Counted from the stretch's first letter, positions 43,410 to 53,156 are shown. The stretch: DNA of 64,000 nucleotides from Pedobacter polysacchareus (GCF_019802255.1 NZ_JAHYSS010000001.1:248001-312000); one strand, 5' to 3'. The notes: generated by a model not told the origin, from the sequence alone. Numbers and translations are program-made.

Positions 43410-44372
43410 ATGAAACAATTCACTTCAGTAAATGATGTTGATGACATCAAAGAGTTAGTAGAAGCGGCATTGGCCTTGAAAAAGAGCCCTTACGCACATC
43501 AGGAATTAGGGAAAAACAAGACTTTAGGGCTGGTTTTTCTAAACCCTAGCCTGCGCACCCGCTTAAGCACGCAAAAAGCAGCGCTGAACCTTGGGATGAA
43601 TGTGATGGTGATGAATATGGACAAGGAAGGCTGGGCATTGGAAACACGTGATGGTGTAGTGATGAACGGCAATACTGTAGAACATATTAGAGAGGCTGCA
43701 GCAGTAATGGGCCAGTATTGTGATGTGCTGGGCTTACGTTCTTTTCCGAAATTAGTAAACAGAGACGAGGATTATAACGAAGAGTTTTTTAATAAATTTA
43801 TTAGCTTTTGCGGTGTTCCGGTACTGAGTTTAGAAAGTGCTACGCGTCACCCTTTACAAAGTCTGGCGGATCTGGTAACGATCAAAGAAACCTGGAAAGG
43901 GGCTAAAAAACCTAAGGTGGTTTTAGCCTGGGCGCCTCACATCAAGGCTTTGCCGCAGGCAGTGCCAAATTCATTTTCGGAATGGATGTGTAAAGCACAG
44001 GAAGAAGGAATCCTGGATTTCACAATCGTACAGCCAGTAGGTTATGAGCTTTCTAAAGACTTTACGCCAGGGGCGAATATCAGTCATAACATAGATGAGG
44101 CCTTGCAAGATGCCGATTATATCTATGTAAAAAACTGGTCGAGCTATAAACAATATGGAAAGGTATTGCCTTTTCCTGAAGGATGGATGATCACCAATGA
44201 ACGGTTAAAAGTGACAAATGATGCGAAAGTAATGCATTGTTTGCCTGTACGCCGGGACCTGGAACTATCTTCGGAAGTCTTGGACGGACCAAATTCTTTG
44301 GTCATACAAGAAGCAGGAAATCGTTTATGGGCCGCACAGGCAGTCCTGAAAGCAGTCCTGGAAAAATTATAA
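43410..44372 (+). CDS. argF': N-succinylornithine carbamoyltransferase (argF'-type)
   Basis: A 320-residue transcarbamylase. The carbamoyl-phosphate motif is NPSLRTRLST (45-54), unlike the S-T-R-T-R of ordinary ornithine carbamoyltransferases, and the middle segment TRHPLQSLADL (near 146-156) and HCLPVRR match the N-acylornithine branch. Val90 (codon at 43677) falls at the position that is Glu in N-acetylornithine and Pro in N-succinylornithine transcarbamylases; published swaps of that Glu to small residues including Val favour the succinyl substrate. It therefore probably makes N-succinylcitrulline. A strong terminator follows. Confidence 0.9.
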   Translation: MKQFTSVNDVDDIKELVEAALALKKSPYAHQELGKNKTLGLVFLNPSLRTRLSTQKAALNLGMNVMVMNMDKEGWALETRDGVVMNGNTVEHIREAAAVMGQYCDVLGLRSFPKLVNRDEDYNEEFFNKFISFCGVPVLSLESATRHPLQSLADLVTIKETWKGAKKPKVVLAWAPHIKALPQAVPNSFSEWMCKAQEEGILDFTIVQPVGYELSKDFTPGANISHNIDEALQDADYIYVKNWSSYKQYGKVLPFPEGWMITNERLKVTNDAKVMHCLPVRRDLELSSEVLDGPNSLVIQEAGNRLWAAQAVLKAVLEKL

Positions 44373-44381
44373 ATTTCAGTA

Positions 44382-44416
44382 AGGGATGTTGGGGTAAATC
44401 CAACATCCTTTTTTTA
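44382..44416 (+). terminator. Intrinsic terminator inside the arginine cluster
   Basis: Stem GGATGTTGG (44384-44392) with CCAACATCC (44400-44408), seven-base loop, then seven T. It separates argGCDF' from argB-proC-argE. Confidence 0.9.
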
Positions 44417-44540
44417 TATCGCTAAAATTATGCGATGCCCAGTAAACCAGTTGGCGATAAAATGAGCTGGAATTTCCTGCTGGCATTGTCACCAGAAAAA
44501 GGGTAAATGGCCAGTATTTTTAAGGTCAAGAAAGAAAATG

Positions 44541-44554
44541 GGCTTTATAAAGCC
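44541..44554. repeat. 14-bp palindrome GGCTTTATAAAGCC upstream of argB
   Basis: A perfect palindrome 28 bases before the argB start, in the gap after the internal terminator. A good candidate operator for the second transcription unit. A TATTTTTA at about 44513 could be its -7 box. Confidence 0.5.
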
Positions 44555-44582
44555 TGAAATATTGAAAACATATTGATTAAAA

Positions 44583-45371
44583 ATGAAGAAACTAAGTGTA
44601 ATTAAAATCGGTGGAAATGTAATTGACAACTCAGAGAAACTGCATCAGTTCTTACTGGACTTTAAGGCACTTTCCGGTGATAAGATTTTAATTCATGGGG
44701 GTGGAAAAATCGCTACTGAACTAGGGGTTTCCCTGGGCGTAGAAGCGAAAATGGTAGAAGGCCGCCGCATTACCGACATTGAAACGCTTAGAATCGTGAC
44801 CATGGTATATGCCGGTCTGATCAACAAAAATATGGTGGCGCAATTACAAGCTAAAGGCTGTAATGCCATCGGCCTGACTGGTGCCGATGGAAACATCATC
44901 AAGGCGGTTAAACGCCCTGTAAAAGATATTGACTATGGATTTGTAGGAGACCTGGATGAAAATTCTGTGGCTTCCGGCACTCTAGATAGCCTGCTAAAAG
45001 CCGGGTTAGTCCCCGTTTTATGTGCGATCACGCACGATGGCGAAAGTCAGCTGTTAAATACCAATGCGGATACCATTGCTTCTGCCGTGGCTGTAGCCAT
45101 GTCTGATTTATACGATACCGTATTGGTGTATTGTTTTGAAAAAAGAGGCGTTATGCGCGATATAGAAGATGATCATTCCTTGGTTCCCGAGATTAAAATG
45201 GAAGAATTTGAAGGACTAAAAGCCGAAGGTGTAGTTTCCGGAGGTATGATCCCTAAATTGCACAATGCTTTTGATGCGATAAAAAAAGGAGTCGCTGCGG
45301 TGTATATCGGCAAGGCCGATGAACTTCCTCAGCTAAATGAAGCGGGTTTCGGAACCCGGTTAATCATGTAA
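44583..45371 (+). CDS. argB: N-acylglutamate kinase
   Basis: A 262-residue amino-acid kinase family enzyme that phosphorylates N-acylglutamate. The N-terminal Lys/Gly motif is VIKIGGNVID (6-15), followed by LIHGGGKIAT and the GLTGADGNII segment. The C-terminal Asp and Lys ligands are in VVSGGMIPKL. It lacks the long N-terminal extension of arginine-inhibited kinases, so feedback control at this step is uncertain. First gene after the internal terminator, probably with its own promoter. Confidence 0.95.
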   Translation: MKKLSVIKIGGNVIDNSEKLHQFLLDFKALSGDKILIHGGGKIATELGVSLGVEAKMVEGRRITDIETLRIVTMVYAGLINKNMVAQLQAKGCNAIGLTGADGNIIKAVKRPVKDIDYGFVGDLDENSVASGTLDSLLKAGLVPVLCAITHDGESQLLNTNADTIASAVAVAMSDLYDTVLVYCFEKRGVMRDIEDDHSLVPEIKMEEFEGLKAEGVVSGGMIPKLHNAFDAIKKGVAAVYIGKADELPQLNEAGFGTRLIM

Positions 45372-45414
45372 TTTTTTGAATACCCAGATCAATCACTAAC
45401 CAAACCATAAAAAG

Positions 45415-46233
45415 ATGAAACAGTTTAACGGCAATATCGCCATTTTAGGAAGCGGAAATATCGGCATTTCTTTGGCCAGGGGACTCGTAAAAGCAAATTA
45501 TGCCGCACCCGGTCAGATTAGTTTAACCAGAAGAAACGTGGATAACCTAGCCCCCTTTGCCGAACAAGGCTTTGTGGTAAGTGGTGATAATGCAGCTGTT
45601 GTTGCGGCCTCAGATGTGATTGTGCTGGCAGTTTTGCCGCAGCAGTTAAACCAGTTAATGGATCTGATCCGCCCTTCGGTAGATTTGAAAAAGCATCTTT
45701 TTATCTCTGTGGCCTCCGGTGTGAGCTGCGCAGACATTAGAAGTAAGTTGGGTGAGGAAGCCCAGGTCGTTCGCGCAATGCCAAATACGGCCATCGCCAT
45801 CGGGCAATCCATGACTTGCATCGCTACCGATCAGGCTTCAGCAGAATATATGGAAGAAGTGACCCGTATGTTTGAAACGGTAGGAGCGGTAGTGAAAATA
45901 AATGAAGACTTAATGACAGCCGCTACCGCACTTTGTGCCTGTGGAATTGCTTTCTTTTTAAGAGGGATCAGAGCCGCTTCACAAGGAGGAGTGGAAATCG
46001 GTTTCCATGCAGATGAAGCGTTGAAAATGGCGGTTCAGACCGCAAAAGGAGCCGCGGATCTGCTGTTGCAGATGCAGTCCCACCCAGAGCAGGAAATAGA
46101 TAAAGTAACATCGCCGAAAGGCTGTACCATTGCCGGGTTAAATGAGATGGAGCACAATGGCTTTAGCTCCTCTTTGATTAAAGGCATCAAGCTGTCGGCA
46201 CAAAAAGCCGGCGCTTTATATACCAAAGAATAA
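45415..46233 (+). CDS. proC: Pyrroline-5-carboxylate reductase
   Basis: A 272-residue NAD(P)H-dependent reductase that makes proline from pyrroline-5-carboxylate. The nucleotide-binding motif is ILGSGNIGISLARGL (10-24); the conserved VRAMPNTAIAIGQSMT block and the C-terminal TSPKGCTIAGLNEME are typical. Its place between argB and argE links proline formation to the arginine pathway: unprotected glutamate semialdehyde cyclises to the substrate of this enzyme, whereas the N-acylated form goes to ornithine. Confidence 0.95.
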   Translation: MKQFNGNIAILGSGNIGISLARGLVKANYAAPGQISLTRRNVDNLAPFAEQGFVVSGDNAAVVAASDVIVLAVLPQQLNQLMDLIRPSVDLKKHLFISVASGVSCADIRSKLGEEAQVVRAMPNTAIAIGQSMTCIATDQASAEYMEEVTRMFETVGAVVKINEDLMTAATALCACGIAFFLRGIRAASQGGVEIGFHADEALKMAVQTAKGAADLLLQMQSHPEQEIDKVTSPKGCTIAGLNEMEHNGFSSSLIKGIKLSAQKAGALYTKE

Positions 46234-46238
46234 AAATT

Positions 46239-47306
46239 ATGATAGAACAACTGCAAAAAGATAGTTTAGAACTGTTGAAACAATTGATTAGCATCTCTTC
46301 ATTTTCAAAAGAAGAAGATCGGACCGCTGATGTAATTGAACAGTTTTTGCAGATGCGTGAGGTAAAAACTCATCGCAAATTGAATAATGTGTGGGCTTAT
46401 AACAAGCATTTTGATCCGAAAAAGCCAACCCTCCTGTTAAATTCACATCATGACACGGTGAAGCCAAATTCGGGCTATACACGCGATCCTTTCGCGCCAA
46501 CCGTTGAAGATGGTAAATTATATGGACTGGGCAGTAATGATGCAGGAGGATGCCTGGTTTCGCTTATAGCGACCTTTCTATACTTCTATAACCAGGAAGG
46601 TTTGAGTTATAACGTATGTCTGGCCGCTACCGCAGAAGAGGAGATCTCTGGAAATAACGGACTGGAATGTATCCTTCCAGACCTTGGTGAGCTGGAATTT
46701 GCAATTGTTGGCGAGCCTACTTTAATGAATTTAGCCGTTGCTGAACGCGGTTTACTAGTGCTGGATTGCGTAAGTACCGGAAAAGCGGGGCATGCTGCCC
46801 GCGAAGAAGGCGACAATGCCATCTATAAAGCTCTGAAAGATATTGAATGGTTCCGCAATTACCGTTTTTCAAAGGTTTCAGAGATGTTTGGGCCATTGAA
46901 AATGTCGGTAACGATTATCAATGCCGGTTCTCAGCACAATGTGGTGCCTGCAACCTGTACTTTTACAGTCGATGTAAGGGTAACAGATGCTTATGCAAAT
47001 GAAGAGGTTTTGAAAATTATCAGAACAAACGTGGATTGTACGGTAACTCCGAGATCTGTCAGGTTGAAGCCTTCCTCAATTGAGAAGGAACACCCTATTG
47101 TACGTGCTGGCATCGCATTGGGAAGAACAACTTATGGTTCTCCAACTACCTCAGATCAGGCATTGCTGAGCATTCCTTCTTTGAAAGTTGGGCCTGGTGA
47201 CTCTGCACGTTCTCACATGGCAGATGAATATGTGTTTGTGAATGAAGTAGAAGAAGGAATTAAGTTATATATCGAGATGTTAAAACCCGTGATTAACGGA
47301 AAATAG
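46239..47306 (+). CDS. argE: M20-family N-acylornithine/N-acylcitrulline deacylase
   Basis: A 355-residue two-zinc amidohydrolase of family M20. Metal ligands read His in NSHHDTV, Asp in SNDAGG, the catalytic Glu pair in TAEEEISG, Glu in VGEPT and His in ARSHMADE. A dimerisation domain occupies about 170-280. In this pathway it removes the N-succinyl (or acetyl) group after carbamoylation, giving citrulline. Starts 5 bases after proC and is the last gene of the unit. Confidence 0.92.
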   Translation: MIEQLQKDSLELLKQLISISSFSKEEDRTADVIEQFLQMREVKTHRKLNNVWAYNKHFDPKKPTLLLNSHHDTVKPNSGYTRDPFAPTVEDGKLYGLGSNDAGGCLVSLIATFLYFYNQEGLSYNVCLAATAEEEISGNNGLECILPDLGELEFAIVGEPTLMNLAVAERGLLVLDCVSTGKAGHAAREEGDNAIYKALKDIEWFRNYRFSKVSEMFGPLKMSVTIINAGSQHNVVPATCTFTVDVRVTDAYANEEVLKIIRTNVDCTVTPRSVRLKPSSIEKEHPIVRAGIALGRTTYGSPTTSDQALLSIPSLKVGPGDSARSHMADEYVFVNEVEEGIKLYIEMLKPVINGK

Positions 47307-47384
47307 AAAGGCGATCGTTTAAAAGAAATCACAGAGTGCTTTCAGATTGCTGTAGATAGGATGCCCTGATCATGACAATTTTGA

Positions 47385-47428
47385 AAAACACAGGCCGCAG
47401 GATTTTTGATCTTGCGGCCTGTTTGTTT
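47385..47428. terminator. Intrinsic terminator after argE
   Basis: A 14-bp stem (47390-47403 with 47409-47422, one mismatch) of ACAGGCCGCA and its complement, flanked by T-rich sequence on one side and A-rich on the other. It also lies downstream of the convergent S9 peptidase gene. Confidence 0.85.
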
Positions 47429-47454
47429 GAGGTCTTTTCTTTATGCTTTGTAGG

Positions 47455-50358
47455 CTATTGCTCTTCCGTATTTTCAAATGCTCTGGCTTCCAGATGTTTT
47501 TCCATATCTGAACGGTTGATTCCTTTTGCCCACCAATCCGGTGCAGGCTTATCCTTTAGCATATAGTCGAAATATTCCATCATGCGGACTGCATAATCTT
47601 TTCTGTTCGGCATTTTAGCAATCCCGTGATTTTCACCGCGATAAGTGATCATTACGACCGGTTTATTTAACCTTCTCAGGCCGTTATAGTACTCAATTCC
47701 TTGGGTATAATCTACCGCGCCGTCTTTATCATTGTGCAGTAACAACAATGGTGTTTGTACTTTTTTGATGTGATAGATCGGAGAGTTGCGGGTAAAGGCC
47801 TCCCAATTGTCCCAATAACCAGGAGTTAATCTGCCTTGGCTGGCTTCAAAGATCGCTTGATTGGTCCCTCCGCTATTCCAATAAATCAGACTGTACATAC
47901 TGATCATATTGGTTAGTGGTGCTCCCGCTGCGGCTGCTTTAAAGATGTTGGTTTGAGTAATCAGGAAGGAAGTTTGATAACCTCCCCAGGAGTGTCCGTG
48001 AATCGCTACGCGTTGCTCATCTACAATCCCGGTAGCAATCGCTGCTTTTACTGCCGGAACCACACAAGCCACTGCCGACATCCCCGGATCGTTTAACTTG
48101 TACTTGATATCAGGCATTAAAACCGCATATCCATTGCTGTTGTACATGGCTCTGTTGAAACCTCCGCCAGGAAAGGCAGGCATGGAATAAACATTCATTT
48201 CATTGGTTAAGCGCTCGTAGATATAAGTAATCGTCGGATAACTTTTTCCTTCCTGATAGTTCGCCGGTAAATATAAAACAGCTTGTAGTGAATCGCCATT
48301 TGCGCTTACATAGTTGATCAGTTTAACACCAGAAGACCAGGCATACTTGCCCTGATCAGGTGTGTTTTTGCTGATTTGCTTCGCGCTGGCAAGCGTAGCC
48401 GCGGTAGTAGAATACATTTCCGGGGATTTTTCATTATCGTACTTCATATAAATGAAAACATTCGCATCCGTCGCTTTTTTCAAGCCTCCATAAACATGAG
48501 CATCTACAAATAGTGGTTTGATCGTCGTTTTACCAGCTTCCAATAACCCAATGCCAGAATTTTTATTCTGCTGATTGAAAACAAGGAAATATTGGTCTTT
48601 AGTCAGGTCTGTTCCCTTCTCTCTCTGGTAAATGGAGAACCTTTCTGTGACCTCCTGCTTTTTGCTTTTCCAGTTGTCAGAAAGAGAAACTGCCGTTTTT
48701 CCATCTGCAGAAATCCGCCACAAATCGTAGTTGTCTTTGATCAGCGCATATTTAGAATCCGCAGACCAGCCGAAATTGGGCGTTTCAGGTTTAAGCACGT
48801 TATGGTCGTCTAATTCATCCACAAAAGAGGATTTGATGTTTTTGGTCAGGTTATACTGTTCCAAAGTTTCCAGATTGATGCTGTAAAAAGCACCATCTTT
48901 ACTGTAAGTAGCCCATTTTCCATTCGGAGAAAGGTTGAAAAGGTCACGTCCAGCGGTATAAAACTTCTCAAAAACACGTTTTTTATTCCCTGTTTTTAGG
49001 TCGATTACATAAATGTCGGTATAACCCTGTCCATCCAGATTCCTCATTAATTCATAGTTTGAGTCGTCATAGCCAATTGCATACCGGTTTTTCGGGGCCA
49101 TTACAACGTTTTTTAACGTGCTGTCTGCCAGCTGACTGAATTTTTGATCAGCAATGCGGTAAGCACTCAGATAGCTATAGTTTTTATCCCTGGTTTCCTG
49201 TGTTTGCTGTGCAGATTGCAGGCGTTTGTCCTGCCAGTTCCAAATGATCATATCTGGCTTTTCAATGTCAGCTTTTGCCAAAGCTTTTTGGTCTGGTTTA
49301 GTTTTTCCAGTGCTGTCGGCCTTGGTTTTAATACTATCAGTTTTACCGCTTGCTTTGCTTGCTGCCGGATTGCTGCTGGATTTTTTATCGGTGCTGTCGG
49401 CTTTCTTTTCCTGAACACTGATGCCAAAAAACAAACTCGCCTGGTCGTCCGACCAATAAGGTCTGCCATTGCCGCTAATCCCCATGTTAGCCGGGAAATT
49501 TTTAGCCGATGTGCCATTAAAGGAAACCTTATTACTCAGTTCTCCAGCAATTTTATTGATCCCGATGACGGTAAAGACATCTTCTTTATATTTTTCATTC
49601 TTGTTGGATTTGAGTAAGGCAAAAGCATCTCCATCCTCGTTCCAGTTGATGTTTTTATAATTCGCCTTATCATTTTCCAATGCGGTGATCAGTCCGGTTT
49701 TCATGTCTCTGATGAAAATCCCGTTTCCATTTTGTCCATTTGCATCAATGATATAAGCCAGAACGTTTCCCGTCTTATTAAAGGCATATTCGGATACATT
49801 GCCCAGGTTAAAACTCTTTTTTGTACTCAATTGATACAGTAGTAAATCGGTTCCTTTTGCTGCGTCTTTATCTTTTGAGGCACCTTCTGCGGGTATGAAA
49901 TGAATGGCCAGCCAATCCGGGTTGTCCGCAGAAAAGCTGAAAGCCTTGACCTTTTCAAAAGTTGTCTTTTGATTCCCCGGTAAGGAAACCAGTAAAAGCT
50001 GATCGTAAATCGGTTTCATGGTTTTCTTAACGGCTTTCACCTCCGCATCTTTCGCGGAGACTTTAAAAGCAGCATATTTAGCGTCTTTAGAAAAGAAAAC
50101 AGGGGAGGCGGTGGCACCGATCGGATAAATGAAATTGAGGGTATCTGAAACTTTTCTGATCACCATCTGAAGGTCTCCTTCAGTAGGGCCCTTTGCCCAG
50201 GAAAGCCATTGTCCGTTAGGAGCCAGGCTATAGGTGTTACTTCTGATGTAATTCCATTTGGAGACATCCTTCCAGCTCAGTGCCGGTTTCTGTTGTGCCA
50301 GTACCCCTGAGCTGAAGGGTAGGAGCAAGAATAAGAGCGAGTACTTGATTCTGTTCAT
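47455..50358 (-). CDS. Secreted S9-family prolyl-oligopeptidase-like peptidase
   Basis: A 967-residue serine peptidase with a signal peptide (1-21, ending VLA-Q). Residues about 30-690 form a beta-propeller-like domain with WD-style repeats, interrupted by a Lys/Ser/Asp-rich low-complexity insert (about 322-370). The C-terminal alpha/beta-hydrolase domain has the nucleophile Ser790 in GHSWGG, the acid near Asp877-879 (HNDKDGAVD) and His911 (GENHGIA). It probably degrades peptides in the periplasm. It is convergent to argE and interrupts the arginine cluster before argH. Confidence 0.92.
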   Translation of the reverse strand: MNRIKYSLLFLLLPFSSGVLAQQKPALSWKDVSKWNYIRSNTYSLAPNGQWLSWAKGPTEGDLQMVIRKVSDTLNFIYPIGATASPVFFSKDAKYAAFKVSAKDAEVKAVKKTMKPIYDQLLLVSLPGNQKTTFEKVKAFSFSADNPDWLAIHFIPAEGASKDKDAAKGTDLLLYQLSTKKSFNLGNVSEYAFNKTGNVLAYIIDANGQNGNGIFIRDMKTGLITALENDKANYKNINWNEDGDAFALLKSNKNEKYKEDVFTVIGINKIAGELSNKVSFNGTSAKNFPANMGISGNGRPYWSDDQASLFFGISVQEKKADSTDKKSSSNPAASKASGKTDSIKTKADSTGKTKPDQKALAKADIEKPDMIIWNWQDKRLQSAQQTQETRDKNYSYLSAYRIADQKFSQLADSTLKNVVMAPKNRYAIGYDDSNYELMRNLDGQGYTDIYVIDLKTGNKKRVFEKFYTAGRDLFNLSPNGKWATYSKDGAFYSINLETLEQYNLTKNIKSSFVDELDDHNVLKPETPNFGWSADSKYALIKDNYDLWRISADGKTAVSLSDNWKSKKQEVTERFSIYQREKGTDLTKDQYFLVFNQQNKNSGIGLLEAGKTTIKPLFVDAHVYGGLKKATDANVFIYMKYDNEKSPEMYSTTAATLASAKQISKNTPDQGKYAWSSGVKLINYVSANGDSLQAVLYLPANYQEGKSYPTITYIYERLTNEMNVYSMPAFPGGGFNRAMYNSNGYAVLMPDIKYKLNDPGMSAVACVVPAVKAAIATGIVDEQRVAIHGHSWGGYQTSFLITQTNIFKAAAAGAPLTNMISMYSLIYWNSGGTNQAIFEASQGRLTPGYWDNWEAFTRNSPIYHIKKVQTPLLLLHNDKDGAVDYTQGIEYYNGLRRLNKPVVMITYRGENHGIAKMPNRKDYAVRMMEYFDYMLKDKPAPDWWAKGINRSDMEKHLEARAFENTEEQ

Positions 50359-50454
50359 TTTGTTTGAAGGTTTCCCCTAAATTATTGTTTTAGTTTAACA
50401 ATATTCTAATGTGACAAGAAAATTGTACAAGCCTCCTTTATAGCGTAATTATTG

Positions 50455-50462
50455 TATTTTTG
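50455..50462 (+). promoter_or_regulatory. -7 box TATTTTTG for argH
   Basis: Matches TAnnTTTG and lies inside the near-palindrome ATTTTTGCAAAAT (50456-50468). The nearest upstream TTG is 29 bases away, too far for a standard -33 element. Confidence 0.45.
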
Positions 50463-50507
50463 CAAAATAACTTTAGCCCTTAAAGAACCTAAACTATAGA
50501 TTGATAA

Positions 50508-51839
50508 ATGAAGATTTGGCAGAAAAACGTAGACGTAAATAAAGATATTGAAACTTTTACTGTAGGTAAAGACAGGGAACTGGATTTACAAATGGCAGCT
50601 TTTGATGTGTTGGGCTCTTTGGCTCATGTGGAAATGCTGGAAAGTATCGGCCTGTTAACTGCGCCGGAACTGGTAGAAATTCAAACAGAATTGAAACATA
50701 TTTACTCGGATATCGCCGCAGGGAAATTTACCATCGATGATACGGTAGAAGATGTACACTCGCAGGTTGAGTGGCTGCTGACTCAGCGTATCGGCGAAGC
50801 GGGTAAGAAAATTCATAGCGGACGCTCCCGTAATGATCAGGTTCTGGTAGATTTAAAACTTTATTTTAGAAGCTGTATCGAAGAAATGGTGGGCAATACT
50901 ACTGTACTTTTTGAACAGCTGATTGAGCTTAGCAATACCCATAAAGACAAGTTACTTCCAGGTTATACGCATTTACAGATCGCCATGCCTTCCTCTTTTG
51001 GCCTATGGTTCGGTGCTTATGCGGAAAGTCTGGTAGATGATATGGAAATGATGCTGGCCGCTTATAAAATCTGCAACAAAAACCCGCTGGGATCTGCAGC
51101 AGGTTATGGCTCTTCTTTTCCTTTGAACAGAACGATGACAACAGCATTGCTGGGTTTCGAAAGACTCAATTATAATGTGGTATATGCACAGATGGGACGC
51201 GGAAAAACGGAACGCGTACTGGCACAGGCAATGTCTTCAGTAGCTGCTTCATTGGCTAAAATGGCCATGGATGTGTGCTTGTTTATCAACCAGAATTTTG
51301 GATTTATCACCTTTCCTGATGAGTTAACCACAGGTTCGAGCATCATGCCTCATAAAAAGAACCCGGATGTTTTTGAATTGATCCGCTCCAGATGTAATAA
51401 AATTCAGGCCCTGCCGAATGAAATTGCATTGATGACCACAAACTTGCCTTCAGGATACCACCGCGACCTGCAGTTGCTAAAAGAAAACCTTTTTCCTGCC
51501 ATTACTTCTCTGAATGAATGTCTGGAAATGACCACTTACATGCTGCAGCACATCCGCATTAAAGACAATATCCTGACAGATAAAAAATATGCTTACCTGT
51601 TCAGCGTTGAAGTAGTAAATGAACTGGCTTTAAAAGGGGTTCCTTTCAGAGAGGCTTATAAAATTGTTGGAGAATCCATTGAAAAGGGCACATTCTCACC
51701 TTCTACGGAATTAAATCATACCCATGAAGGTAGTATCGGTAATCTTTGCAATCCGGAAATTAAAGGGATGATGAATGAAGTGCTCTCCCAGTTCAAATTT
51801 GAGCAAACGACTGCCGCAATTGAAAAATTGCTGGCTTAA
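50508..51839 (+). CDS. argH: Argininosuccinate lyase
   Basis: A 443-residue fumarase/aspartase-superfamily enzyme that splits argininosuccinate into arginine and fumarate, the last step of the pathway. Superfamily landmarks: SGRSRNDQV (near 104-112), the catalytic-His segment LPGYTHLQIAMP, and the signature loop GSSIMPHKKNP (near 278-288). It has its own promoter and lies 4 kb from argG, separated by the convergent S9 gene. An aminotransferase gene follows 24 bases downstream. Confidence 0.96.
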   Translation: MKIWQKNVDVNKDIETFTVGKDRELDLQMAAFDVLGSLAHVEMLESIGLLTAPELVEIQTELKHIYSDIAAGKFTIDDTVEDVHSQVEWLLTQRIGEAGKKIHSGRSRNDQVLVDLKLYFRSCIEEMVGNTTVLFEQLIELSNTHKDKLLPGYTHLQIAMPSSFGLWFGAYAESLVDDMEMMLAAYKICNKNPLGSAAGYGSSFPLNRTMTTALLGFERLNYNVVYAQMGRGKTERVLAQAMSSVAASLAKMAMDVCLFINQNFGFITFPDELTTGSSIMPHKKNPDVFELIRSRCNKIQALPNEIALMTTNLPSGYHRDLQLLKENLFPAITSLNECLEMTTYMLQHIRIKDNILTDKKYAYLFSVEVVNELALKGVPFREAYKIVGESIEKGTFSPSTELNHTHEGSIGNLCNPEIKGMMNEVLSQFKFEQTTAAIEKLLA

Positions 51840-51863
51840 TTATTCATATATAAATAAAATACA

Positions 51864-53120
51864 ATGAAAGTATCAGTATTAGCTAACACGCTTATCGGTT
51901 CGGAAATCATTAAAATTGGGAATGAAGTGAATGAAATGAAGCGAAAGGGTGCAGAAATTGCAAACCTGACCATCGGTGATTTCGACCCTTCTATTTTTCC
52001 GATTCCCGCTGAACTGAAAGAGGAAATTATTGATGCTTATCACCATAATCAAACCAATTACCCGCCTGCAGAAGGTATTTTACCATTGCGCGAAACGGTA
52101 GTAGGTGTTTTAAAAGACAGGTACGACTTAAGTTACAGCAGTTCGGATATTCTGGTTGCAGGTGGATCCCGCCCTTTAATTTATGCGACCTATCTGGCCT
52201 TAATCGATCCGGGAGATAAAGTGATTTACCCGGCACCATCATGGAATAACAACCATTATTGCCACCTTTCTTCTGCCAAAGGAATTGCAGTGGAAACGAC
52301 TGTAGAAAATAACTTTATGCCTACTGCAGCACAGTTGAAGCCTCATCTAAAAGGCGCCACTTTACTGGCTTTATGTTCCCCATTGAATCCTACAGGAACG
52401 ATGTTTACCAAGGAGCAGCTGGAAGAAATCTGTGATGCGGTAATCGCGGAAAACGACAGCAGGGCACCCGAGGATAAGCCTTTGTACATTATGTACGATC
52501 AGATTTATTCTTTACTGACTTTCGGTAAAGAACACATCAACCCTGTGAGCTTACGTCCGGAATTAAAAGATTACGTCATTTATATTGATGGAATCTCTAA
52601 ATGTCTGTCGGCTACAGGAGTTCGTGTAGGATGGGCTTTCGGACCAGAAAATGTGATTGGGAAAATGAAATCAATACTAGGACACATCGGAGCATGGGCA
52701 CCTAAAGCAGAACAAGTGGCCGTTGCGAAATATTTTAAAGATGCGACTTTAGTTGATCAGTACCTGACTTCCTTTAAAAAACAAGTTCAAAATAGCCTTG
52801 ATGCACTTTATAATGGTTTCCAGGAATTAAAATCAGCGGGCTTTGCGGTAGATGCAGTGATTCCAATGGGTGCAATTTACCTGACGTTAAAGATCGATTA
52901 TATCGGCAAAACTACTCCTGATGGCAAGGTGTTGAAAAACAGTGCAGACGTGAATTTTTACCTGATCAAACAAGCTCAGGTGGCCTTAGTTCCTTTCTCT
53001 GCTTTCGGTACAGACGAAACAGTGAACTGGTTCCGCGCTTCGGTTGGCGGCTGTTCATTGAAAGATATTGAAAACATGATTCCTAGAATTAAATCAGCTC
53101 TTAGTCAGCTGATTAAGTAG
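51864..53120 (+). CDS. Class I/II PLP-dependent aminotransferase
   Basis: A 418-residue fold-type I aminotransferase. The internal aldimine Lys is Lys246 (DGISKCLSATGVRVGW), the pyridine-nitrogen Asp212 and Tyr215 lie in YDQIYS, and the substrate-contact SPLNPTGT is at 172-179. It resembles aspartate / aromatic aminotransferases of subfamily I-alpha; the amino-acid specificity cannot be told. It is very probably co-transcribed with argH, so a role in supplying aspartate or glutamate to arginine synthesis is possible. Confidence 0.88.
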   Translation: MKVSVLANTLIGSEIIKIGNEVNEMKRKGAEIANLTIGDFDPSIFPIPAELKEEIIDAYHHNQTNYPPAEGILPLRETVVGVLKDRYDLSYSSSDILVAGGSRPLIYATYLALIDPGDKVIYPAPSWNNNHYCHLSSAKGIAVETTVENNFMPTAAQLKPHLKGATLLALCSPLNPTGTMFTKEQLEEICDAVIAENDSRAPEDKPLYIMYDQIYSLLTFGKEHINPVSLRPELKDYVIYIDGISKCLSATGVRVGWAFGPENVIGKMKSILGHIGAWAPKAEQVAVAKYFKDATLVDQYLTSFKKQVQNSLDALYNGFQELKSAGFAVDAVIPMGAIYLTLKIDYIGKTTPDGKVLKNSADVNFYLIKQAQVALVPFSAFGTDETVNWFRASVGGCSLKDIENMIPRIKSALSQLIK

Positions 53121-53156
53121 TAGTCCCGAAAACCAAGGGAACGAATCCTATAAAAA

